Shown here in pieces: positions 8,681 to 16,316 of a DNA stretch of 59,098 bases; within the stretch, counting starts at the first letter, position 1, and the number at the start of each line of letters is the position of its first letter. A program made the translations under genes and the position numbers. Source of the stretch: an uncultured Chloroflexota bacterium (lineage in GTDB: Bacteria; Chloroflexota; Dehalococcoidia; Lucifugimonadales; UBA1127). The stretch is taken from the NCBI GenBank assembly GCA_913045315.1, contig CAJWQJ010000014.1, positions 1-59,098 on the forward strand. The letters run 5' to 3'. A model generated the notes under the pieces. That model was not told where the DNA came from and ran no database searches. It saw only the letters and a list, made by a program, of their open reading frames with translations.

Positions 8681-9730
8681 TTGGATTCTTTTAATTTTGG
8701 AATTGTGGATCAATCTCCTGTCCGTGAAGAAGGTTCAGTTGAAGATGCACTACGAGAAACAGTCGAATTAGCTGTATTGGCGGAAAATTGGGGGTACAAA
8801 CGATACTGGGTTGCTGAACATCATAATTCAGATGGATACGCAGGAACCGCTCCAGAAATTCTTATAGGTCAAATAGCTTCCAAAACAAAAAATATATCAA
8901 TTGGAAGCGGTGGAGTTATGCTGTCTCATTATTCTGCATTAAAAGTTGCAGAAACCTTTAGAATTCTTAATTCCTTTTATCCAGATAGAATTGAATTAGG
9001 TATAGGTCGGGCACCTGGAAGTGATCAGCAGACAGCTGCAGCACTAGCACATCCTCGTCCGCAAATGGATATAAATCAATTCCCACAACAAGTAGCAGAT
9101 TTAGTTGGATTTCTATCTGGAACGCTTCATCAAGATCATTATTTTTCAAATATAAAAGCTCAACCTGGACCCTCACCTGATTCAATTCCGAATATATGGC
9201 TTTTGGGCTCAAGTGATTTTAGTGCTCGTCTTGCAGCAGTATTAGGCTTGCCATTTTCATTTGCAGATTTCTTTGGAACTTCATCTGAACACGGTCCAAT
9301 GATTGTTGATTTATATCGCCAACAATTCCAACCTTCAAATTATTGCCCTGAACCAAAAATAAATGTTGCTTTGCAAGTAATATGTGCTGAAACACAAAAA
9401 GAAGCAGAATTTATAGCTTCAAGTAGGGATATTGCTAGAATAAATAGATTACGGGGAATCAGGGGACCGATGATAAAACCAGAAGAGGCATCAAAAATCA
9501 AATTCAGTCTTCAGGAAGCATATCATCTCGAACAAACAGGAAAACATATAATTCAAGGTGAACCAAAACACGTTAAATCTGAAATTCTTGAAGCCTCAGA
9601 TCGTTATCAAACAAATGAAATAAGCATTGTAACTAATTGCTATTATTTCGATCATAGAAAAACATCTTTCAAATTGATCTCAGAGATTTTTAATCTTAAC
9701 GATGCCTCATCGAGTTCTAGTGATCAATGA
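8681..9730 (+). CDS. Luciferase-family oxidoreductase, MsnO8/group 1 type
   Basis: This 349-residue protein begins FGIVDQSPVREEGSVEDALR and contains AEHHNSDGYAGTAPEILIG, SIGSGGVMLSHYSALKVAE and RIELGIGRAPGSDQ, the hallmark string of the group 1 luciferase-like family. It is expected to be an FMN- or F420-dependent monooxygenase or reductase. The start is TTG (8681), with GAGG six bases upstream and no in-frame ATG nearby. It lies 23 bp after the CoA-transferase and its stop is one base from the stop of the convergent phosphogluconolactonase gene, with no terminator between. The C-terminal tail is Ser-rich (SSSSSDQ). Confidence 0.9.
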   Translation: MDSFNFGIVDQSPVREEGSVEDALRETVELAVLAENWGYKRYWVAEHHNSDGYAGTAPEILIGQIASKTKNISIGSGGVMLSHYSALKVAETFRILNSFYPDRIELGIGRAPGSDQQTAAALAHPRPQMDINQFPQQVADLVGFLSGTLHQDHYFSNIKAQPGPSPDSIPNIWLLGSSDFSARLAAVLGLPFSFADFFGTSSEHGPMIVDLYRQQFQPSNYCPEPKINVALQVICAETQKEAEFIASSRDIARINRLRGIRGPMIKPEEASKIKFSLQEAYHLEQTGKHIIQGEPKHVKSEILEASDRYQTNEISIVTNCYYFDHRKTSFKLISEIFNLNDASSSSSDQ

Positions 9731-9731
9731 T

Positions 9732-10517
9732 TTATCTTCGTCTCAATCTCTGAAATACAGAACTAGGTTCAAGTAATCTAGCCATTCCGGCAACTTCAGC
9801 AGTAATAAACCAATTTACTGAAAAATCACTTCCGTAAATAATGCTTGCTGGTATCTTTTCATTTTTATAACCACGAGTAACAATTTGTTCAATAAGTCGA
9901 GCTCCATTGTGGTCAGTAACTAGAATCGCTACCTCCTTAGCTTTTCTAATAAGTTTTAAAGAAAAGGTTATTCGATATTCATTCAGTTTTGATATCCAAT
10001 TTGCTAGTATCAAAGATTCATCGTCTCTCATTCCTTCAGAACCAGGAAACAAAGAAGCGATATGACCATCGCTACCCATTGTCAGTAATATTACATCAAA
10101 AGATGGAGGGTCTGGAGAGAACATTTCAACAATATCTTCTTGATATATACGTGCAGAATCTTGAGGACTCTGTTTAAAAGGAACAGGATGTATCTGTGAA
10201 TATGGAATTGGAACATCTTGTAAAAAATAATCTAATGCTTTCTTATAATTACTGTTCTCATTATTATGTAAACCAACCTTCTCACCATTCCACCAGATAT
10301 GCCAATTAGACCATTTCATATCTTCATTCTCAGAATAATCACATAATTTTTTGTAAATTGGAACAGGTGTATCCCCACCACTTAGTGCTACAGAGAAAAA
10401 GTTATTGCTTTTATCTTTTTCATTCAAACGGATATTCTGAGCCAATAACCAGTTACATACCATTGAAGAAAGAATCTCTTCAGTATTACCAACATGTATT
10501 TTATGTTTAATATCCAT
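9732..10517 (-). CDS. pgl: 6-phosphogluconolactonase
   Basis: This roughly 261-residue protein of the NagB/6PGL fold hydrolyses 6-phosphogluconolactone to 6-phosphogluconate in the oxidative pentose phosphate pathway. Diagnostic motifs are VALSGGDTPVPIYKKL (about 47-62) and LLTMGSDGHIASLFPGS (about 145-161), the latter with the catalytic histidine. The ATG at 10517 gives the natural length; a GTG two codons upstream is the alternative, and neither has a clear Shine-Dalgarno. It follows the phosphoglucose isomerase by 18 bp, so the two sugar-phosphate genes are probably co-transcribed. The pathway's dehydrogenases are not in the window. Confidence 0.9.
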   Translation of the reverse strand: MDIKHKIHVGNTEEILSSMVCNWLLAQNIRLNEKDKSNNFFSVALSGGDTPVPIYKKLCDYSENEDMKWSNWHIWWNGEKVGLHNNENSNYKKALDYFLQDVPIPYSQIHPVPFKQSPQDSARIYQEDIVEMFSPDPPSFDVILLTMGSDGHIASLFPGSEGMRDDESLILANWISKLNEYRITFSLKLIRKAKEVAILVTDHNGARLIEQIVTRGYKNEKIPASIIYGSDFSVNWFITAEVAGMARLLEPSSVFQRLRRR

Positions 10518-10535
10518 TTCCACAAAAAATTCTGA

Positions 10536-12155
10536 TTACTTGGAAGATTCTTCTTTAATCATTAAAATACTTCGCAAAATATCTTGTAATTCTAGTAAAA
10601 TTTCTTCACTTTCTCCAGGAACTTCAATAATTGAAACCCTTCTTCCCCGTTCCCAAAGAACTTCAGCATCAGCATATGCCTGACTACGTGCAACCTCAGC
10701 AAAAGTATATTCTTCTCCAACAACTTTTAAGTCATTATTTTCAAAATTTGATGGGATAATAATTATAGATATCACATTATCCGGGCCTGCTTTGTGAAGT
10801 TGACCAGTAGAATGAAGAATACGCGGCCCATATCCAAATGAACTAGGTAATTTAAATTTTTCCTTAATTCCATACCTAAACTGGTCAATAATATATTCAA
10901 GTTCTTTTGAAGGTTGCATGTAAGCAGTTAGTGCAACATAATCATTATTTTTAATTGATTCGAAAAGTTCCAAAGTAGATAAATTTCCTTGCTTTGGGTC
11001 CCAGTGGTCTTCAGCTATCAAATTTCTTTCAGCTCTATTTTTTGAAAGTTGCACATCTGGCTCATTAAAGGGATTAATATTCATCACAGAACCTATAACA
11101 GCTACTGCAAATTGCCAACGAAAGATTTCACCTCCAATATCATAAATATCATCAATGAAATGTTCAATAACTGTTCTTCCTTCGCTTTTTAGTTCTTCTA
11201 TAAACTCACTCCCAGTAATTTCAGGATCGGATTTCAAACGTAATACATAAAACATTCTATCGTCTGAATACATTTTAGAATTCACAAATTCCTTTTCAAT
11301 TATTGGAATAACACCCTTATGGTTTTTACCAGTACTCTCAGCTAAAAGTTGTTCAATCCAAGAACCAAAAGGATAAAGCGACTCAGACAAAATAATTGTA
11401 AGTTTATCAATCCTTAAATTTGCATTTTCACCAATTAAATATCCGAACACACCCGCATGATTTATTGATCCTTCCTTTAAGTCTTGATGCATCTTAATAA
11501 TTTTTTCACCAGATTGAATCAAACGTTTGACATCAATGCCAATTAAGAAAACGGGAAGTAATCCATAATAGGTGAATGATGAAAACCTTCCTCCAACATT
11601 ATTAGGAGTAATAAATGTATCTAAGAAGTGTTCTTCCCGTGCAAGAATTTCTAACGGTGAATCTTTATCAGTTATAGCAATAAAATGTGCTCCAGCATTA
11701 CTTTCTCCAACATCACTAGAAATAATTGAACGAAAATAACGGTAAGATAAGATTGTTTCTAATGTTTCTCCAGATTTAGACGCAACAATAACTAAAGTTG
11801 AGGTTAAATTTACATTTTCTACAACTGAATTTATCCATGAAGGAACTGTAGTGTCCAGGACAGTTAAACGAGGACCAGAAATATTTGGTTTTAAAATATC
11901 ACGCAAAACCTCAGCTGTTCTACTACTACCTCCCATTCCTATAAGAATTACATCAGCAATTTTGTTCTCAATAACATATTCACGGAGATTTCTTAGACTT
12001 TCTTGTAAATTTTCAAATGCATGGATGCAATGCAACCATCCAAGACGATCAACTATTTCATCAGGCTTATCACTCCAAAGGAAATAGTCTTGATCCCATA
12101 TTCGATTAATTAATCGAATATCTAATAATTTATTCAAAACAGTTTGAACGTTCAT
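10536..12155 (-). CDS. pgi: Glucose-6-phosphate isomerase, transaldolase-fusion type but standalone
   Basis: This 539-residue SIS-fold isomerase interconverts glucose 6-phosphate and fructose 6-phosphate. SIS motifs are VILIGMGGSSRTAEVLRDIL (about 69-88), TLVIVASKSGETLETILSYR (about 120-140) and GGRFSSFTYYGLLPVFLIG (about 193-211). The C-terminal half, with FKLPSSFGYGPRILHSTGQ and LHKAGPDNVISI, resembles the isomerase half of bifunctional transaldolase-PGI proteins rather than E. coli Pgi. No transaldolase domain is attached. Its ATG follows the TGA of the cysteine synthase gene with no gap, which suggests translational coupling. The paralogue assignment (PGI versus a related isomerase) is by motif only. 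Confidence 0.88.
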   Translation of the reverse strand: MNVQTVLNKLLDIRLINRIWDQDYFLWSDKPDEIVDRLGWLHCIHAFENLQESLRNLREYVIENKIADVILIGMGGSSRTAEVLRDILKPNISGPRLTVLDTTVPSWINSVVENVNLTSTLVIVASKSGETLETILSYRYFRSIISSDVGESNAGAHFIAITDKDSPLEILAREEHFLDTFITPNNVGGRFSSFTYYGLLPVFLIGIDVKRLIQSGEKIIKMHQDLKEGSINHAGVFGYLIGENANLRIDKLTIILSESLYPFGSWIEQLLAESTGKNHKGVIPIIEKEFVNSKMYSDDRMFYVLRLKSDPEITGSEFIEELKSEGRTVIEHFIDDIYDIGGEIFRWQFAVAVIGSVMNINPFNEPDVQLSKNRAERNLIAEDHWDPKQGNLSTLELFESIKNNDYVALTAYMQPSKELEYIIDQFRYGIKEKFKLPSSFGYGPRILHSTGQLHKAGPDNVISIIIIPSNFENNDLKVVGEEYTFAEVARSQAYADAEVLWERGRRVSIIEVPGESEEILLELQDILRSILMIKEESSK

Positions 12156-13076
12156 TCACCACCAATGAAGATCATTTTTGTCGGATACATTTTCAATTGA
12201 TTCCTCCCAAGGCCTTGAAGGCAAGTATTTCCATCCACCGTCCGAAAACATAACTACAATTATACCTTTATCCATTTCTTCCGCTATTCTTAAAGCAATA
12301 TTCATAGTAGCACCAGAAGAAATCCCGGAAAATATGCCCTCATTTTGTGCTAGCATTTTAGAAGTATCTATAGCATCCTGACTATCAACAAGAAATCTAC
12401 CATCAATATCATTTAGATTCAAAAGAGAAGGTATGTATCCATCTTGTAAATTACGGAGACCTTGCAAACGATCACCTAAGGTTGGTTCTACTCCAATCAA
12501 CCTGATATTAGAATTAATCTCTCGTAATCTCTTTCCAACCCCCATTATCGTTCCTCCAGTTCCAATTCCTGCAATAAACGCATCTACCCATCCAATATGA
12601 TCAACTATTTCTTTACCAGTTGTAAGATAATGAGTATTAGAATTTATATCATTACTGAACTGACCCAAAAGATGATAACTATTTCCTACAGCTACTTCCT
12701 TGGCAGTTTCAATTGGGGTTTTCATTCCTCCACCTGAATCACACCAATGTATTTCTGCACCATAGAGTTTTAACAGGTCACCAATGCTCGGAGGCACCTC
12801 TCGAGGAATAACAATCAAGGCTTTATAACCTTTTTGTTGAGCAATCATTGATAAAGCAATGCCAGTATTACCACTACTTGCCTCAACAATTGTATCACCA
12901 GGCTTGATAATACCTTTTTTTTCGGCATCATTAATCATAGCATTAACAATTCTATCTTTAATGCTCCCTGAAGGATTATTGCCTTCGAGTTTAGCAAATA
13001 TTCTAACAGTTTTTTTAGGAGAAATATGTTGCATTTCTATAAGTGGAGTATTTCCAATAGTTTCAAGTAATTTCAT
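12156..13076 (-). CDS. cysM: Cysteine synthase family PLP enzyme (CysK/CysM)
   Basis: This 306-residue fold-type II PLP enzyme makes cysteine from O-acetylserine (or O-phosphoserine) and sulfide. The PLP lysine lies in NPSGSIKDR (about 35-43), the substrate loop is SSGNTGIALSM (about 67-77), and the phosphate loop is GIGTGGTIMGVG (about 172-183). Length and the RxWEES-type end resemble CysM, so I give that symbol with reserve. It is the first gene of an apparent unit with pgi and pgl, an unusual partnership. The stop codon abuts the pgi start. Confidence 0.82.
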   Translation of the reverse strand: MKLLETIGNTPLIEMQHISPKKTVRIFAKLEGNNPSGSIKDRIVNAMINDAEKKGIIKPGDTIVEASSGNTGIALSMIAQQKGYKALIVIPREVPPSIGDLLKLYGAEIHWCDSGGGMKTPIETAKEVAVGNSYHLLGQFSNDINSNTHYLTTGKEIVDHIGWVDAFIAGIGTGGTIMGVGKRLREINSNIRLIGVEPTLGDRLQGLRNLQDGYIPSLLNLNDIDGRFLVDSQDAIDTSKMLAQNEGIFSGISSGATMNIALRIAEEMDKGIIVVMFSDGGWKYLPSRPWEESIENVSDKNDLHWW

Positions 13077-13152
13077 TTAAGCCTCTTAGTAAGACAATTA
13101 TAATATTATCTAGTAAGTCCTAGTATCAGTATTCTTTACAATGACTATTCAC

Positions 13153-13569
13153 TTATTCTCTAAAATAAATAGCTGATCGTATACTGTGAACATTTATCTT
13201 TAGTATTACCATATCATTTTTTAAGCATTCTTCAGCAAACTCCATTCCCTTTTCAGGACCATCATAATGTATAGCTATATTTCTGATCCATTCAGGATCA
13301 AATGGGTCCAAAATTTCTGCATCACCTTTTATAGAAATATATTTATAGGGTTTCTCGTTATTTGCAACTGAGATTGCTACATTTGAATTCGAAATAATAT
13401 TTCGTATTTTTTCAGAATCCCTTCTGCTAAAAATATAAAATTCATTATTACTCCATATATACCAAATAGGAGTTACCAAGGGGTATTTTTTTGCATCAAT
13501 TGTAACGAGATGAGCAATATTAGGTTCTCGTAAATATTCTTGGAATTCATTCGTCTCCATTTTAGCCAT
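13153..13569 (-). CDS. Pyridoxamine 5'-phosphate oxidase-like flavin/F420 protein
   Basis: This 138-residue split-barrel protein resembles PPOX-class F420- or FMN-dependent enzymes. Key stretches are HLVTIDAKKYPLVTPIWYIW (about 20-39), FYIFSRRDSEKIRNI and YISIKGDAEILDPFDP. The ATG at 13569 has GGAGG five bases upstream and is the clear start; the reading frame is open further upstream, but those starts lack a ribosome-binding site. A promoter is seen at 13595-13623. These small proteins reduce F420-linked substrates or bind heme or flavin; the specific role is not known. Confidence 0.83.
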   Translation of the reverse strand: MAKMETNEFQEYLREPNIAHLVTIDAKKYPLVTPIWYIWSNNEFYIFSRRDSEKIRNIISNSNVAISVANNEKPYKYISIKGDAEILDPFDPEWIRNIAIHYDGPEKGMEFAEECLKNDMVILKINVHSIRSAIYFRE

Positions 13570-13594
13570 CACTTCCTCCAAATAAAAATTTCCC

Positions 13595-13623
13595 ATATAA
13601 AAAATATTGTCAAGAATATGCAA
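13595..13623 (-). promoter_or_regulatory. Putative sigma-70 promoter for the PNPOx-like gene
   Basis: On the minus strand TTGCAT (13618-13623) and TTATAT (13595-13600) are separated by 17 bp, upstream of the GGAGG and ATG at 13569. An overlapping TTGACA a little closer to the gene is an alternative -35. Confidence 0.45.
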
Positions 13624-13701
13624 ATATTACAAGCAAGAGTACTATGGAACTTCTGTTTATTATTCTGCCATCAAAAACTAACTATAACAGGAACTTCAAT
13701 A

Positions 13702-14955
13702 TTGCTTAAGAAACCTTCGATATTTTATGGATGGATCATTGTTGCATCCAGCGTAGCAATGAACTGCTATCTTTCGATAGCATTTTTCCAAGGATTTCAA
13801 GTATTTTTTCTTCCAATGGTTAATGAATTTGGATGGAGTAGGGCCGCAACATCAGGTGCTTTTTCTTTAAGGCAGCTAGAAAATGGCATCCTCGCTCCAT
13901 TAGTGGGTTTCCTTGTTCAACGATGGGGCCCAAGAAAAGTAATACTTTCTGGAGTAATCATAGGTGGATTAGGTTTAATTTCTATAAGTTTTATTAACTC
14001 ATTATCAGCATTTTATATAGCATTTGCTGTTGCTAGCCTGGGTGTGTCAGGTCCTTCTCATGGAGTGTCCTGGCCTGTAATTGTATCAAATTGGTTTGTT
14101 CGACTTCGTGGACGGGCATTAGGAATAGCAATGATGGGTCCTGTTATAGGTGGACCATTTGTTTTTACAGCAGCATTATTAAATGACTGGCTAGGTTGGA
14201 GAAGTGCTATTGCATCTCTAGGCATTGGTCTTCTCATTATTGGAATACCTTTATCATTCACAGCCAGATCAAAACCGGAAGATTATGGATATTATCCAGA
14301 CGGTGAAAATACTAATTCCCATTTAGATACAGAAAAAAATACACAGAAACAATTACACAATGATGGGTTTACAACTATGGAAGCATTAGGAAATAAATAT
14401 TTCTGGATCATAGCAATCATATATGCAGCTCAATTTGCTGCGATTAGCGGATTGCAAGTTCATTTCATACCTTTACTAGAAGGTTTGGAATATTCAACAA
14501 CTGAAGCAGCTACTATATTTGGTTTTATTTTTTTTCTTAGTGGCATAGGTAGAATAACTGCTGGATCATTAGCAGACATATTAGACCATAGAATTATACT
14601 TGGATCGCTTTTATCTTTCCAAGTAATTTCATTAGTGATTCTTATTCAAATAAACGTATCAGAACATTTTTTACTAGGACTCTTTTCTTTAATTTTTGGC
14701 ATAGGATTTGGAGGAACAATCCCCTTACGACCTTTTGTTTTAGCAAGATTATTTGGACCTCATTCTCAAGCTGCAATTCTAGGTTTACTGCAAGGATTTT
14801 CCATTGGAGCAAGCGTTATAGGACCAATATTTTACGGGTGGATTTTTGATATAAATACATCATATTATTATGCTATTATTGGCTCATTAGTAGTCTTGTT
14901 GTCAGCAATACCCCTTGTCGTTTTTCTTCCAAAGGATACAATCATAAAATCTTGA
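13702..14955 (+). CDS. MFS transporter, OFA/monocarboxylate-like
   Basis: This protein of about 417 residues has 12 predicted membrane helices and opens with the IFYGWIIVASSVAMN segment seen in oxalate/formate antiporter-like and monocarboxylate carriers. The A-like motif ENGILAPLVGFLVQRWGPRK lies between helices 2 and 3, and PEDYGYYPDGEN occurs in the central loop, a signature shared with two other MFS genes here. The open frame extends back to 13540, but I chose TTG at 13702 because AGGAA lies 8 bases upstream and the length then matches the paralogues. It probably exports or imports an organic acid; the substrate is unknown. Confidence 0.87.
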   Translation: MLKKPSIFYGWIIVASSVAMNCYLSIAFFQGFQVFFLPMVNEFGWSRAATSGAFSLRQLENGILAPLVGFLVQRWGPRKVILSGVIIGGLGLISISFINSLSAFYIAFAVASLGVSGPSHGVSWPVIVSNWFVRLRGRALGIAMMGPVIGGPFVFTAALLNDWLGWRSAIASLGIGLLIIGIPLSFTARSKPEDYGYYPDGENTNSHLDTEKNTQKQLHNDGFTTMEALGNKYFWIIAIIYAAQFAAISGLQVHFIPLLEGLEYSTTEAATIFGFIFFLSGIGRITAGSLADILDHRIILGSLLSFQVISLVILIQINVSEHFLLGLFSLIFGIGFGGTIPLRPFVLARLFGPHSQAAILGLLQGFSIGASVIGPIFYGWIFDINTSYYYAIIGSLVVLLSAIPLVVFLPKDTIIKS

Positions 14956-14995
14956 AAATAATGGCCAGTATGTTCCCAAGATAAAGGAGTAAAAG

Positions 14996-15793
14996 ATGCC
15001 TAAAGCACAGTTGAAAAACTTTAAAATGTCTTACTATGACAATGGAAATAGCGATGTCCCACTAATACTGATCCACGGTTTTCCTCTAGACAAACGAATG
15101 TGGGAGCTTCAAATTGAAAAATTTCTATGGCATACCAGAGTAATCACTCCAGACTTACGTGGACACGGTGAATCAGAGACAGGCAGTGGCCCATGGACAA
15201 TTGAATCATATGCTGATGATATTATTGAATTCACAAACACTATGAACATTGAAAAATTTTCACTTGGTGGTTTTTCAATGGGCGGATACGTAGCAATGGC
15301 TTTAATGAAAAAATATCCAGCAAAAGTAACATCATTACTTTTACTTCATACTAAAAATGAAGCTGATAGTGATGAAGTAAGGACAGGCAGAGAAGACCTG
15401 GCCAAGTTAGCAGAAAATTCTGGAGCAGAGCCAATAGCGGAAAGATTAATTCCACGTTTATTAACATCTGACTCCCTAGAAACACGTGCAGACTTAGTCG
15501 ACCGAGTTGAAAGAATGATTACACAATGTTCAATCGAAGGAATTGCTGGAGATTTGAGAGCAATGGCGTTAAGGGAAGATTCAACCGCTACTCTAAAAAA
15601 TACAAAGATACCAACATTGATAGTTTCAGCAGATAATGATGCAGTAATTCCTCCATCGGAATCTCAAAAAATTAATGAAATCATTGATGGTTCTCAAATA
15701 CATATTATTAACGGGCCAAGTCACATGTCTAACTTAGAAAAAAGTGACGAATTCAACAACATAGTTTTAAATTTCATTAATCAACAAAAATAA
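14996..15793 (+). CDS. Alpha/beta hydrolase
   Basis: This 265-residue alpha/beta-fold hydrolase has the oxyanion region LIHGFPLDKRMWE (about 24-36), the nucleophile elbow SLGGFSMGGYVAMAL (Ser at about 95), the acid in IVSADNDAVIPP (about 215) and the histidine in GPSHMSNLE (about 244). It would hydrolyse an ester, lactone or C-C bond; candidates in this family include 3-oxoadipate enol-lactonase-like and carboxylesterase enzymes. The ribosome-binding site is AAAGGAG. It follows the MFS carrier by 40 bp, suggesting uptake and hydrolysis of one substrate class. A strong bidirectional terminator follows the stop. Confidence 0.85.
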   Translation: MPKAQLKNFKMSYYDNGNSDVPLILIHGFPLDKRMWELQIEKFLWHTRVITPDLRGHGESETGSGPWTIESYADDIIEFTNTMNIEKFSLGGFSMGGYVAMALMKKYPAKVTSLLLLHTKNEADSDEVRTGREDLAKLAENSGAEPIAERLIPRLLTSDSLETRADLVDRVERMITQCSIEGIAGDLRAMALREDSTATLKNTKIPTLIVSADNDAVIPPSESQKINEIIDGSQIHIINGPSHMSNLEKSDEFNNIVLNFINQQK

Positions 15794-15840
15794 ACAATGT
15801 GGGCTGTAATCCATTATCTGGACAGCAGCCCACATTGTTT
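15792..15840. terminator. Bidirectional intrinsic terminator
   Basis: A 15-bp perfect stem, AAACAATGTGGGCTG (15792-15806) pairing with CAGCCCACATTGTTT (15826-15840), has a 19-nt loop. T residues continue on the plus side and A residues precede it. It separates the convergent alpha/beta hydrolase and RNA-binding protein genes. Confidence 0.88.
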
Positions 15841-15873
15841 TTGACAATTCTCTAATCTAGGTAATTCTCCTAG

Positions 15874-16146
15874 TTAACGATCGTCGCGCCTTCCACCACC
15901 ACCCTCTTCACGAGGTCTAGCCTGGTTAACTGTAACTGGTCTGCCTTTAATTTCCTTACCATTAAGTCCATCAATAGCAGACTGACCCGTAGAATCTTCC
16001 ATTTCGACAAAAGCAAATCCACGAGAACGACCGGTATACCGATCCTTTATAACTCTTACCGCAACAACCTCACCAAAGGCACCAAATGCCTCTCCAAGAT
16101 CATCGTCAGTTGCTTCGTAGGCCAAATTACCTACATAAATATCCAT
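15874..16146 (-). CDS. RRM-type RNA-binding protein
   Basis: This 90-residue protein is a single RNA recognition motif. RNP2 is IYVGNLAYEATDDDL (about 3-17) and RNP1 is GRSRGFAFVEMED (about 42-54). A short Gly/Arg tail (REEGGGGRRDDR) follows. Small bacterial RRM proteins of this kind bind single-stranded RNA and in several bacteria rise in the cold. I place the start at ATG 16146, preceded by AAAGGAGTG; the frame extends upstream but without RRM homology. A good promoter at 16266-16293 predicts a leader of about 110 nt, long for this genome, and suggests post-transcriptional control. Confidence 0.93.
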   Translation of the reverse strand: MDIYVGNLAYEATDDDLGEAFGAFGEVVAVRVIKDRYTGRSRGFAFVEMEDSTGQSAIDGLNGKEIKGRPVTVNQARPREEGGGGRRDDR

Positions 16147-16159
16147 AGTGCTTAGCACT
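16147..16159 (-). promoter_or_regulatory. Inverted repeat between the ribosome-binding site and start of the RRM gene
   Basis: Reading along the gene, AGTGCTAAGCACT fills the space between AAAGGAG and the ATG; AGTGCT and AGCACT are exact complements around one base. It partly overlaps the Shine-Dalgarno and could be an autoregulatory binding site or RNA element, or chance. The rest of the leader (16160-16258) shows no known riboswitch. Confidence 0.4.
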
Positions 16160-16265
16160 CCTTTGAAACTATATTCTCCGAACCTCAGCCCAAACGCCCC
16201 ATCTCTCGTCTGCATCAGCCGAGGAACAGTAGGAACATTGAAACCCGGTCATGGGAGTCAATGTA

Positions 16266-16293
16266 ATTATATCACAGGGTTGCAGGCTAGCAA
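16266..16293 (-). promoter_or_regulatory. Sigma-70 promoter of the RRM gene
   Basis: On the minus strand TTGCTA (16288-16293), a 16-bp spacer and a consensus TATAAT (16266-16271). The expected start is near 16258, about 110 nt before the ATG. Confidence 0.65.
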
Positions 16294-16316
16294 GTTTTCT
16301 TATTATATATGATTAA

